This document shows positions 1 through 7,458 of a DNA stretch of 64,000 nucleotides, one piece after another (the first letter of the stretch is position 1; each line of letters starts with the position of its first letter). A program made the translations under genes and the position numbers. The DNA comes from Actinomadura spongiicola (GTDB lineage Bacteria > Actinomycetota > Actinomycetes > Streptosporangiales > Streptosporangiaceae): positions 372,001 to 436,000 of the forward strand of contig NZ_QVNQ01000007.1 in NCBI RefSeq assembly GCF_003432485.1, read 5' to 3'. The notes beneath the pieces were generated by a model, which saw only the letters and a list, made by a program, of their open reading frames with translations, had not been told where the DNA came from and searched no databases.

Positions 1-10
1 GGACGGGCTG

Positions 11-787
11 ATGGGCGCGGGCCACGCCGCCGGGGCGGCGCACCGGCTGTACGTACCGGGCGCCTCACCCGTGCACCGCCTCCCACCGCAGTGCAAGCTC
101 GTCGCCGTCCTCGCGTTCGTGCTGCTGGTCGTCGCCACGCCACGCGAACGATTCTGGGCGTTCGGCGTGTACGCGCTGCTCCTGGCGGCCGTGGCGGCGA
201 CCGCGCGGATCCCGTTCGGCACGGTCGCGCGGCGGGTCGTCATCGAGGTCCCGTTCGTGGCGTTCGCGTTCCTCATGCCGTTCGTCGCGAGCGGCGAGAA
301 GGTCACCGTGCTGGGGCTGGAGCTGAGCGAGAACGGGCTGTGGGGCGCGTGGAACATCCTCGCCAAGGGGACGCTCGGCGTCGTCACCTCGATCCTGCTG
401 GCGGCCACCACCGAGCCCCGGCTGCTGCTGCTCGGCATCGACCGGCTGCGGATGCCGCAGCTCCTCACGCAGATCGCCACGTTCATGCTCAGATACGGGG
501 ACGTGGTCGCGGCGGAACTCGGCCGGATGAAGGTGGCGCGGGCGTCCCGCGGCTTCGAGGGCCGCGACCTGCGCGCCACCCGCGTCCTCGCCAAATCGAT
601 CGGGGCGCTCTTCCTGCGCTCGTACGAACGGGGTGAGCGGGTGCACCTGGCGATGCTGAGCCGCGGCTACGACGGGCGCATGCCCGTCGTGCACGACGTG
701 AGCGCGACCGCCGCGCAGTGGACGGCCGCCGCGGCCCTGCCGCTGGCCGCCGCGTTCGTGACGCTGGCCGCCTGGACGATGCCATGA
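11..787 (+). CDS. cbiQ: Energy-coupling factor transporter transmembrane protein (CbiQ family)
   Basis: Membrane T component of an ECF-type cobalt/nickel importer; it couples the substrate-binding S component to the ATPase. The 258-residue protein has several hydrophobic segments (about residues 30-65, 80-95, 115-135, 235-255). The two short coupling motifs of the family are visible: RASRGFEG near residue 178 and LSRGYDGRMP near residue 218, which contact the ATPase grooves. The next gene, cbiO, overlaps by 4 bp (ATGA), so the two are co-translated. The reading frame is open to the left edge, so ATG at 11 could be internal, but the family usually begins close to the conserved HRLYVPG segment, which lies right after it. 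The S component (CbiM/CbiN) presumably lies left of the window. Cobalt versus nickel cannot be told from sequence. Confidence 0.9.
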   Translation: MGAGHAAGAAHRLYVPGASPVHRLPPQCKLVAVLAFVLLVVATPRERFWAFGVYALLLAAVAATARIPFGTVARRVVIEVPFVAFAFLMPFVASGEKVTVLGLELSENGLWGAWNILAKGTLGVVTSILLAATTEPRLLLLGIDRLRMPQLLTQIATFMLRYGDVVAAELGRMKVARASRGFEGRDLRATRVLAKSIGALFLRSYERGERVHLAMLSRGYDGRMPVVHDVSATAAQWTAAAALPLAAAFVTLAAWTMP

Positions 788-1563
788 CCGCGGACCTGGG
801 GGAGGCCCCCACCGTGCCGTCCCTCGACGTCCGGGGCCTGGCCTACGCCTACCCGGACGGCACGCAGGCCCTCTACGGCGTCGACCTCACGATCGACCGG
901 GGCGAGCGGGTCGCGCTGCTCGGGCCGAACGGCGCGGGGAAGACCACGCTCGTGCTGCACCTGAACGGCATCCTGCACGGCGGCCTAGGCGAGGTCAGGG
1001 TCGGGGGTCTCGCCGTCGACCCGAAGGACAAGCGGACGCTGCGCGAGATCCGCCGGCGCGTCGGCATCGTGTTCCAGGACCCCGACGACCAGCTCTTCAT
1101 GCCGACCGTCCGCGAGGACGTCGCGTTCGGGCCCGCCAACCTCGGGATCCGCGGCGCCGAACTGGACCTCCGGGTCCGGGACGCGCTGGACCGGGTCGGC
1201 ATGCTGGCCGTGGCCGACCGTCCGCCGCAGCACCTCAGCTTCGGGCAGCGCCGCCGCGTCGCGGTCGCCACCGTCCTGGCGATGGAGCCGGAGATCCTGG
1301 TGCTGGACGAGCCGTCCTCCAACCTCGACCCGGCGAGCCGCCGCGAGCTGGCCGAGATCCTTTTGAGCCTGGACGTGACGGTCCTGATGGTCACGCACGA
1401 CCTCCCGTACGCGGCGGAGCTCTGCCCGCGCTCGGTGATCCTCTCGGGCGGGGTCATCGCCGCGGACGCGTCGACCCGCGACGTCCTGATGGACGGCGAC
1501 CTTCTCACGTCCCACCGCCTGGAACTGCCCTTCGGGTTCGACCCGGCCGCCACGGCGCGCTGA
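784..1563 (+). CDS. cbiO: ECF transporter ATP-binding protein (CbiO family)
   Basis: ATPase partner of the preceding CbiQ, powering cobalt/nickel uptake at the inner face of the membrane. In the 259-residue product I see Walker A GPNGAGKTT (about residue 49), Q-loop FQDPDDQLF (about 98), Walker B ILVLDEPSS (about 173) and the H-loop in VMVTHD-like LMVTHDLPYA. The signature is LSFGQRRR rather than LSGGQ, which is common in CbiO proteins. ATG at 784 overlaps the cbiQ stop by 4 bp; a longer in-frame opening upstream lies inside cbiQ and is not needed. Only one ATPase is present, so the complex would be a CbiO homodimer. Confidence 0.93.
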   Translation: MTADLGEAPTVPSLDVRGLAYAYPDGTQALYGVDLTIDRGERVALLGPNGAGKTTLVLHLNGILHGGLGEVRVGGLAVDPKDKRTLREIRRRVGIVFQDPDDQLFMPTVREDVAFGPANLGIRGAELDLRVRDALDRVGMLAVADRPPQHLSFGQRRRVAVATVLAMEPEILVLDEPSSNLDPASRRELAEILLSLDVTVLMVTHDLPYAAELCPRSVILSGGVIAADASTRDVLMDGDLLTSHRLELPFGFDPAATAR

Positions 1564-1719
1564 GACACCGACCCGACCGGCCCGGTCAGGTTCTGTTAAC
1601 AGGCTCGGTCGCGATCGGGTGGATGTTCACGGCGAATGCTCGCGTGCGGTGAATTTTCGGTTCGGGGTTTCAGGTTGCACCCGTGTCATCGTCTTGCCAG
1701 ACTCGGGGAGACCACCAGT

Positions 1720-1738
1720 AATGGTAACGGTTTTCATT
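1720..1738. promoter_or_regulatory. Possible Fur/Zur-family operator
   Basis: AATGGTAACGGTTTTCATT is an imperfect 19-bp inverted repeat (14 of 19 positions symmetrical) ending 16 bp before the GTG of the next gene. Its AATGRWAAC...GTTWYCATT pattern resembles actinobacterial zinc-uptake-regulator boxes. Its identity as a metal-responsive operator is an inference; the neighbouring metal transporter genes fit. Confidence 0.4.
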
Positions 1739-1754
1739 CCGAAATGGGGCAAAC

Positions 1755-2702
1755 GTGAAGGTTGCGTTCGTTGGCAAGGGCGGCAGCGGCAAGACCACCC
1801 TCTCGGCGCTCTTCGCCCGCCATCTGGCGGGGCGCGGGCTGCCGGTGGTGGCCATCGACGCCGACATCAACCAGCATCTCGGCGTGGCGCTCGGCCTGGA
1901 CGAGGCCCGTGCCGCCAAGGTTCCGGCGCTGGGCGACCGGCTCACCGAGATCAAGGAGTACCTGCGCGGGGACAACCCCCGGATCTCCTCGGCGGCCGCG
2001 ATGGTGAAGACGACCCCACCCGGTTCCGGCTCGCGGCTCCTGCGGTTCCGCGGGGACGACCCCTTCCACGAGACCGGCCACGACGTCGACGGGATCACCC
2101 TCCTCGCCACCGGCCCGTTCAACGACGACGACCTCGGTGTCGCCTGCTACCACTCCAAGACCGGCGCGGTCGAGCTCTACCTCAACCACCTCATGGACGC
2201 GCCCGGAGAGTACGTCGTGGTCGACATGACGGCCGGGGCCGACACGTTCGCGTCCGGGCTGTTCACCCGGTTCGACGTGATGTTCCTGGTCGCCGAACCC
2301 ACCCGCAAGGGCGTCAGCGTCTACCGGCAGTACACCGAGTACGCCCGCAACTACGACGTCGCCATCCGCGTCGTCGGGAACAAGGTGCAGATCGACGAGG
2401 ACGTGGCCTACCTGCGCGAACACGTCGGCGACGACCTGCTGACCTGGGTCGGGCAGTCCGCCGCCGTTCGCGCCTTCGAACAGGGCCGCCACGGCGTTTC
2501 CCTGGAGGACGGCAACGCCGCCGCACTCGACCGAATGCGCGCCGAAGTGGACTCCCACGTCCCGGACTGGGACAAATTCCAACGCCAGGCCGTGGAGTTC
2601 CACGTCAAGAACGCGCGGAGTTGGGCGAACAAGGCGACGGGCGAACGCCTGGAGGAACAGGTGGACCCGGAATTCCGTTTCCCGGCCGCCTACGCCGGGT
2701 GA
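1755..2702 (+). CDS. CooC/MinD-like P-loop ATPase
   Basis: A 315-residue SIMIBI-class ATPase of the ParA/MinD/CooC type. The deviant Walker A GKGGSGKTT is at residues 8-16, followed by the switch segment AIDADINQH near residue 35 and a VVVDMTAGADT switch II near residue 160. This arrangement is typical of CooC-like proteins that load metal into enzyme active sites (nickel in CO dehydrogenase is the known case). The start is GTG with GGGG six bases upstream; a possible Fur/Zur-like palindrome lies 17 bp before it. No CO dehydrogenase or hydrogenase gene is in the window, so the client is unknown. Closeness to the ECF metal importer suggests, without proving, a role in metal handling. Confidence 0.72.
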   Translation: MKVAFVGKGGSGKTTLSALFARHLAGRGLPVVAIDADINQHLGVALGLDEARAAKVPALGDRLTEIKEYLRGDNPRISSAAAMVKTTPPGSGSRLLRFRGDDPFHETGHDVDGITLLATGPFNDDDLGVACYHSKTGAVELYLNHLMDAPGEYVVVDMTAGADTFASGLFTRFDVMFLVAEPTRKGVSVYRQYTEYARNYDVAIRVVGNKVQIDEDVAYLREHVGDDLLTWVGQSAAVRAFEQGRHGVSLEDGNAAALDRMRAEVDSHVPDWDKFQRQAVEFHVKNARSWANKATGERLEEQVDPEFRFPAAYAG

Positions 2703-2746
2703 ACGGACGTCTATCGGCGGACGGAGATCAGCACTAACCTTCCGGC

Positions 2747-3763
2747 ATGACGATGCGGCGGATGCTCATGATGGCGGGCGGCGCGGTGCTTCCGGTCGCC
2801 GTGCTCACCCTGCTTCTCAACAACCAGTGGGTCGTCGACGCCATCAGGGAAAGCGACTTCCAGTTCGACGAGGGGATCGGCCCCCTTGTGCTGTGGTCGC
2901 ATTCGCTCGCCTGGCGGTTCAACCCGCAACCCGGGGTCGACTGGAGCACCGTCCTCATCGCGGACTTCACCGTGGTGCTGTTCTTCGTTCTGCTGGCGCT
3001 GTTCGTCGTGGGAGCCGGCCGGACCATCGACCAGAACCGCGGCCCGCTCGGCGCGCTCATCGTCGGATGGTGGGCCGCGATCCTCGCGGGCGGGGCCACC
3101 GGGCTCGTGTACGGCGTCCTGGCCCACTGGACGGACGACTTCCTTCCGACGACCCTGTCGCAGGCCGTCTTCACCGGCCTCGCCCGGGGCGCGGCGGCCG
3201 GCCTCGCGTTCGGCTGGCTGCCCGGCCTCGGCGCGGTGGGCGGCTTCGTCTTCGGCCGTCCCCGCGCGGCGACGACGCAGCAGCCCTACGGGGGCCAGCA
3301 GTACCCGCGGCAGCAGGCCTACGCTCCCCAGCAACACGGCATGCAGATGCAGCCCCACCCGATGCAGCAGATGCCGCCCCAGCAGCACATGCAGCAGCCG
3401 CCGATGCAGCCGCACCCGTCCGCCGTTCCGTACGTCCCGCCGCAGGGACAGCCGCAACAACAACCGTGGGGCGCCGCGCCGGCCCAACAGCCGCCCGGCG
3501 TGCCCGCGCAGCAGCCGGGCGCCCACGTCCCGCAGCAACCGGGCCCGCCGGTGCCGCAGCAGTTCGGCGCCCCGCCCACCCCGCCGCAACAGCCCGCCCC
3601 ACCGCAACAACCTGAGGCGCCGCAACAGCCTCAGGCCGGGCCCAAGGCGGACACTCCGGAGCCGGACGAGGCCGCGCAGGAGCCGCCCGCGGACTCCTCG
3701 GACGGCGACGACCTGGATCTCGCCGACCGGACGGTCATCGACCGGCGGCGCGACGAGGAGTAG
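2747..3763 (+). CDS. Membrane protein with Q/P-rich C-terminal tail
   Basis: Unrecognised 338-residue protein. The N-terminal half has four hydrophobic segments (about residues 7-25, 65-90, 100-125, 140-170). From about residue 180 to 310 it is a low-complexity tail of QQP, MQQ and PQQP repeats, and it ends in an acidic stretch (DEAAQEPPADSSDGDDLDLADRT region). Tails of this type are common in actinobacterial envelope proteins and are probably disordered on the cytoplasmic side. No clear Shine-Dalgarno precedes the ATG; a second ATG lies 6 bp downstream. It follows the ATPase gene by 44 bp on the same strand, so co-transcription is possible. No function can be assigned. Confidence 0.75.
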   Translation: MTMRRMLMMAGGAVLPVAVLTLLLNNQWVVDAIRESDFQFDEGIGPLVLWSHSLAWRFNPQPGVDWSTVLIADFTVVLFFVLLALFVVGAGRTIDQNRGPLGALIVGWWAAILAGGATGLVYGVLAHWTDDFLPTTLSQAVFTGLARGAAAGLAFGWLPGLGAVGGFVFGRPRAATTQQPYGGQQYPRQQAYAPQQHGMQMQPHPMQQMPPQQHMQQPPMQPHPSAVPYVPPQGQPQQQPWGAAPAQQPPGVPAQQPGAHVPQQPGPPVPQQFGAPPTPPQQPAPPQQPEAPQQPQAGPKADTPEPDEAAQEPPADSSDGDDLDLADRTVIDRRRDEE

Positions 3764-3806
3764 GCCGCCGCGCGGGCGACGTCCCGGTCCTGCGAGAATC
3801 GACCTC

Positions 3807-4283
3807 ATGCGCGTTTTTCTTGGGACCGACCATGCCGGCTTCGAGTTGAAGGAGCACCTGGTCTCCTGGCTGAAGGAGAACGGGCACGAGGCCGTCGACT
3901 GCGGCGCGTTCGCCTACGACGCCGTAGACGACTACCCGCCGTTCGTCCTGCGCGCCGCCGAGCGCACGGCCGCCGAGCCGGGAACGCTGGGCATCGTGAT
4001 CGGCGGTTCCGGGAACGGCGAGGCGATGGCGGCGAACAAGGTCAAGGGCGTCCGGGCGGCCCTGGTCTGGAACGAGGACACCGCCAGGCTCGCCCGCGAG
4101 CACAACGACGCGAACGTCATCAGCCTCGGCGCCCGCCAGCACGACCCGGAGACCGCGACCCGGTTCGTCGAACTGTTCATCGAGACGGCCTACTCGGGTG
4201 AGCAGCGCCACACCCGCCGAATCACCATGCTCAGCGACTACGAGACCACCGGCGAACTCCCACCACTCCCGCCCGAGCGCTGA
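3807..4283 (+). CDS. rpiB: Ribose-5-phosphate isomerase B
   Basis: Interconverts ribose 5-phosphate and ribulose 5-phosphate in the non-oxidative pentose phosphate pathway, in the cytosol. The 158-residue protein begins MRVFLGTDHAGFELK, the substrate-binding start of RpiB/LacAB proteins. It has GGSGNGEAMAANK near residue 70, where actinobacterial enzymes use the Glu of GNGE as the catalytic base instead of the Cys of the E. coli enzyme. VISLGARQ near residue 107 is also typical. ATG at 3807 is chosen because the long open frame upstream overlaps the preceding gene. Its stop lies inside the first copy of a degenerate tandem duplication (4278-4615). Confidence 0.93.
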   Translation: MRVFLGTDHAGFELKEHLVSWLKENGHEAVDCGAFAYDAVDDYPPFVLRAAERTAAEPGTLGIVIGGSGNGEAMAANKVKGVRAALVWNEDTARLAREHNDANVISLGARQHDPETATRFVELFIETAYSGEQRHTRRITMLSDYETTGELPPLPPER

Positions 4284-4615
4284 CCCGGCCGGATCCCGGA
4301 GCGAAGCGGCTTCTCCGCGTTCGGTCAGAACGGTGAGCCGCCGGGGAGCGCCTTCCGGGGTGGGATCGCGGAGGCATGGTGTGGCCGCCGGATCGCCTTG
4401 CTCGGCGACTAGGAGAACACGAGGACCTTCCGTCGTCGCCGCTTGAGCGATGGCCCGGCCGGGTGGTGGGGTGAAGCCGCTTTCCGTGTTTCGGTCAGGG
4501 TTGGGAGTCGTCGGGGGAGCGCTTTCGGGGCGGGATGGCGGAGGGCGTTGTGCGGCCGCCGCGTTTGCCGAGGCGGCGGCGCTCGTTCTTGGCGGCCTTC
4601 GTCCGCTTGGCGGGC
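4278..4615. repeat. Degenerate ~169-bp tandem duplication
   Basis: The stretch from 4278 (GCGCTGACCCGGCCGG) and the stretch from 4447 (GCGATGGCCCGGCCGG) can be aligned side by side for about 165 bp. Shared blocks include GAAGC-GCTT, TTCGGTCAG, GGGGAGCGC-TTC-GGG-GGGAT, TGTG-GGCCGCCG and CGTC(G)CCGCTTG. Copy one starts at the 3' end of rpiB. Copy two contains the 3' half of the small minus-strand gene at 4495-4740. The repeat is old: substitutions and small gaps are frequent. Confidence 0.6.
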
Positions 4616-4740
4616 TCGCTCGAACTCCGGCCCGGTGTCGGGTCGTTCGCTGTTTCCCGTTCGCCGTCCGGGAGCGGACGGGAGACGTCGCGCGCCCGCA
4701 TCGCCGCGTCCACCGTGATCCGCATGCTCGGCTGTCCCAT
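4495..4740 (-). CDS. Small basic hypothetical protein
   Basis: Unrecognised 81-residue protein, convergent with rpiB. It starts MGQPSMRITVDAAMRARDVS and ends in a Lys/Arg-rich, low-complexity half (KRTKAAKNERRRLGKRGG). A good Shine-Dalgarno (GAGAGGAG) lies about 9 bases before the ATG, which favours a real gene. An internal ATG six codons in (MRITVD) is an alternative start. Its 3' half is part of a degenerate tandem duplication. It could be a small nucleic-acid-binding protein, but nothing beyond charge supports this. Confidence 0.5.
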   Translation of the reverse strand: MGQPSMRITVDAAMRARDVSRPLPDGERETANDPTPGRSSSEPAKRTKAAKNERRRLGKRGGRTTPSAIPPRKRSPDDSQP

Positions 4741-4863
4741 ATGCCCACCACTCCTCTCAACATCCCCCGTACCCGGATATTACGGAGCTGGACCGGTACA
4801 ACGGGGCGTCACTGGTGCGGATACCGACGTGCGGCGGTGAATGCTCGGTACAGTGCCGGAGAC

Positions 4864-5982
4864 ATGCTTCAACGACTGGTCCAGCTGCTTCCACCGCGAC
4901 TGCGCGCCGTGCTGCGCAGGATCCCGCTGCTCGTGGTGCTGTACCGCTGGCTCCGGCGGGGGAAGCTGACCCGGGAACGGTACGTGTTCGCGGCGCTGGC
5001 GGTCCTCGCGGTGGCGGTCGGGTTGGCCACGGCCAGCGACACGCGCGGCCTGGCGCCGTCCGGGGTGCTGGTGCTGATCGTGCTCGGCGGCGGGCTGCTG
5101 CTGAAGGTGCGGACCCTGGTCGTGTTGCTCGGCGTCGTCGTGGCGATGGTGGCCTACAACGCCTGGCACGACGTTCCCGCGATCGGCGTCGGGATGGTCG
5201 CCACGCTGACGATCACCGCGGTGCTCGCGCTCACCCTCGCGCGGACGCGGCAGAAACTCGGCGTGCAGGGGCTGCGCGGCGACTCGATGCTGCTGGAGCT
5301 GCGCGAGCGGCTGCGGCGCCAGGGTGAGATGCCCGTGCTGCCGGACGGCTGGCGTACGCAGGTCGTGCTGGTGCAGGCCGGGGGGTCGTCGTTCGGCGGC
5401 GACTTCGTCGTGTCGTCCTCCGACGGCGACGTCCTGGAGGTCGCGCTGGTGGACGTGTCGGGGAAGGGCACCGACGCGGGCACCCGGGCGTTGATGCTGT
5501 CGGGTGCCTTCGGGGGGCTCCTTGGATCGGTCCAGCCTGATCGTTTCCTGCCCGCCTGCAACGCCTATCTGCAACGCCAGCGGTGGGACGAGGGGTTCGT
5601 CACCGCCGTGCACGTCGTCGTCGACCTCCGCACGGGCGAGTACACCGTGGAGTCGGCGGGCCATCCACCGGCGGTCCAGTTCGACGCGAGCAGCGGCGAG
5701 TGGCGGGTCAGTTCGGCCAAGGGCGTGGTGCTCGGCGTCGTCCCGGACCTGAAGTGCGTCCCGGAGCGTGGAACGCTGCGGTCGGGTGACGCGCTGCTCC
5801 TCTACACCGACGGTCTGGTGGAGTCCCCGGGCAGTGACCTGGACGCCGGCATCGACCGGCTGCTCGGCGAGGCGGAGCGTCTCGTCCCGCAGGGGTTCGA
5901 GAGCGGCGCGAAGGAACTGGTGGCGACGATGGCCGCGGCGCGCGACGACGACTGCGCGCTCGTCGTGATCTCCCGCGTCTGA
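4864..5982 (+). CDS. Membrane-anchored PP2C/SpoIIE-type serine phosphatase
   Basis: A 372-residue protein with an N-terminal membrane part (about residues 38-130, four hydrophobic segments) and a cytoplasmic SpoIIE/RsbU-type PP2C phosphatase domain (about 165-372). Metal-binding motifs are visible: GGDFVV near 178, VDVSGKGTDAG near 197, YTVESAGHPPAV near 260, LLLYTDGLVES near 310 and the final DDDCALVVI. Such enzymes dephosphorylate anti-anti-sigma factors in partner-switching cascades. ATG at 4864 is preferred over a far upstream opening because the membrane region begins just after it. No anti-sigma or STAS gene is adjacent. A Ser/Thr kinase gene is convergent just downstream. Confidence 0.85.
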   Translation: MLQRLVQLLPPRLRAVLRRIPLLVVLYRWLRRGKLTRERYVFAALAVLAVAVGLATASDTRGLAPSGVLVLIVLGGGLLLKVRTLVVLLGVVVAMVAYNAWHDVPAIGVGMVATLTITAVLALTLARTRQKLGVQGLRGDSMLLELRERLRRQGEMPVLPDGWRTQVVLVQAGGSSFGGDFVVSSSDGDVLEVALVDVSGKGTDAGTRALMLSGAFGGLLGSVQPDRFLPACNAYLQRQRWDEGFVTAVHVVVDLRTGEYTVESAGHPPAVQFDASSGEWRVSSAKGVVLGVVPDLKCVPERGTLRSGDALLLYTDGLVESPGSDLDAGIDRLLGEAERLVPQGFESGAKELVATMAAARDDDCALVVISRV

Positions 5983-5998
5983 CCGCGTCGAGCGGCGC

Positions 5999-7054
5999 TC
6001 AGCGGCGCCTGTTCCTGTTCTTCGGCTCCTCGTACGCCAGCCCGGCGAGAACGGCGCCGATGAGGACGGTGCCCGCGGCGACGCCGGCGACGGCCAGCAG
6101 CCGGGCGCGAGTGGACGGCGCGGTCTCCACGACCCCGGTCGGGGTGAACGCCCTGGTGTCGGCCTCCACCCGGGCGGGCGCGGCGGCGGTGAGCCGGGGC
6201 GGGACGGCGGCGGGCGGCCAGGCGTCGGTCGGCGGCTGCTCGACGAGGGCCAGCAGCAGGTCCGACGCGGTCGGACGGTCCGCCGGGTCCGTCGCCAGGG
6301 CCGACCGCACCGCCGGGACGAGCGCTTTCGGCAGCCCGGACATGTCGGCCGTCTCGGCCGCCGTGCGGAGGGTCGCCGGGTCGCCGCCGATGGGCATCCG
6401 TCCCGTGCCCGCGTGCGCGATGAGGCAGCCCCAGGCGAACACGTCGGCCGCCGGGGTCGCGGGCCCGCCGACGAGGACCTCCGGGGCCATCCAGCCGGGG
6501 GTGCCGAGGACCGCGCCGGACGCCGAGCCGCCGAAGCGACCCGGGCCCGTCGAGTCCTGGCTGCGCGCGATGCCGAAGTCGATGACGCGGCAGCCGGACA
6601 GGGTGAGCATCACGTTGGCGGGTTTGAGGTCGCGGTGCACGAGACCGGCCGCGTGGATCGCGGCGAGCGCCGACGCGACCCCGACGGCGACGCCGTGCAG
6701 GTCGGCCGCCGGGAGCGGGCCGTCGTGGACGAGCCGGTCGTGCAGCGAGACGCCGCCCACGTACTCGGTGACGAGGTAGGGGCGACCGTTCTCCTCACCG
6801 TGCGCGAGGACCCGCGCCGTGCAGAAGGAGGCGACGCGACCGGCGAGGTACGCCTCGTCCCGAAAGCGTTTCCGGTACGTCGGGTCGCCGGCGAGGTGCG
6901 GGTGGATGGTCTTCACCGCGACCCGCCCGCCGGACACCGGGTCGGCGCCGAGGTAGACCGTGCCCATGCCGCCCGAGCCGAGCCGGCCGAGCAGCATATG
7001 CCCGCCGACCTCACGCGGGTCGGCGGGTTCGAGCGGTCTGATGTCTGCGTCCAT
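5999..7054 (-). CDS. Serine/threonine protein kinase with single C-terminal TM segment
   Basis: A Pkn-type eukaryotic-like kinase of 351 residues. It has the glycine loop GRLGSGGMGTVYLG (about residue 24), catalytic Lys in VAVKTI (about 46), the catalytic loop VHRDLKPANVML (about 138), the DFGIAR activation start (about 160) and GTPGWMAPE. After about residue 255 comes a short linker, then one transmembrane helix (LLAVAGVAAGTVLIGAVL) and a basic tail, with no extracellular sensor domain. That leaves the kinase facing the cytosol with almost nothing outside. Start at 7054 is chosen because the conserved DADIRPLEPADP leader begins there. It is convergent with the SpoIIE-type phosphatase (16 bp apart). 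Confidence 0.9.
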   Translation of the reverse strand: MDADIRPLEPADPREVGGHMLLGRLGSGGMGTVYLGADPVSGGRVAVKTIHPHLAGDPTYRKRFRDEAYLAGRVASFCTARVLAHGEENGRPYLVTEYVGGVSLHDRLVHDGPLPAADLHGVAVGVASALAAIHAAGLVHRDLKPANVMLTLSGCRVIDFGIARSQDSTGPGRFGGSASGAVLGTPGWMAPEVLVGGPATPAADVFAWGCLIAHAGTGRMPIGGDPATLRTAAETADMSGLPKALVPAVRSALATDPADRPTASDLLLALVEQPPTDAWPPAAVPPRLTAAAPARVEADTRAFTPTGVVETAPSTRARLLAVAGVAAGTVLIGAVLAGLAYEEPKNRNRRR

Positions 7055-7275
7055 ACGATCTTCCCGGGTCTCTCTCCCCGCTTCGTGTCCGTCCATCCCC
7101 GTTCGGCGGCGGAATATCTCGCGTCACACCAGGAAGTGCGGAAACGCGTTCGTCACGTCGATGTGGTCTTCCGTGCACCTGGCGATGGCAGAGTGGGCGG
7201 CGGTTCGGCGGCAGAGCCCGCGTCCCGGCGTCATTCCTCCTCGGTGCACGGGTGGCGGCCGCGCCGACGGTGATG

Positions 7276-7320
7276 CCGCGTGGACGGCTCCCCTGGGGGT
7301 GGGAGGCGCCGTCCACGCGG
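7276..7320. terminator. Strong inverted repeat in a divergent intergenic region
   Basis: CCGCGTGGACGGC (7276-7288) and GCCGTCCACGCGG (7308-7320) form a perfect 13-bp stem with a 19-nt GC-rich loop. It lies in the 404-bp gap between the divergent kinase (start 7054) and histidine kinase (start 7459) genes, where a terminator would not be expected. It could be a leader attenuator for either gene, or end a short transcript not seen here. No run of T follows it. The rest of the gap shows no convincing coding frame. Confidence 0.45.
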
Positions 7321-7458
7321 GTATCCGTCCGGTATGTGGTGATGTTTCGCAGAGCAATGGTCCGGTAACAACCTGTTCTGCGTTCACCCCCCAGGCGCTG
7401 GGACGTCGCGCGGGGCCCCGGAGCCGCGTGGGAGCCGGAAAGGGGGAGGGGCGCCGGG

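Noticed and set aside
3290-3640. Repetitive Q/P codons considered as a CRISPR-like or satellite array.
   Set aside because: The repeats keep the reading frame of the membrane protein, vary in unit length and have no spacer structure; they encode a low-complexity tail.
7124-7387. 87-codon minus-strand frame in the kinase intergenic region.
   Set aside because: It spans the perfect hairpin, lacks a ribosome binding site and has no protein-like pattern.
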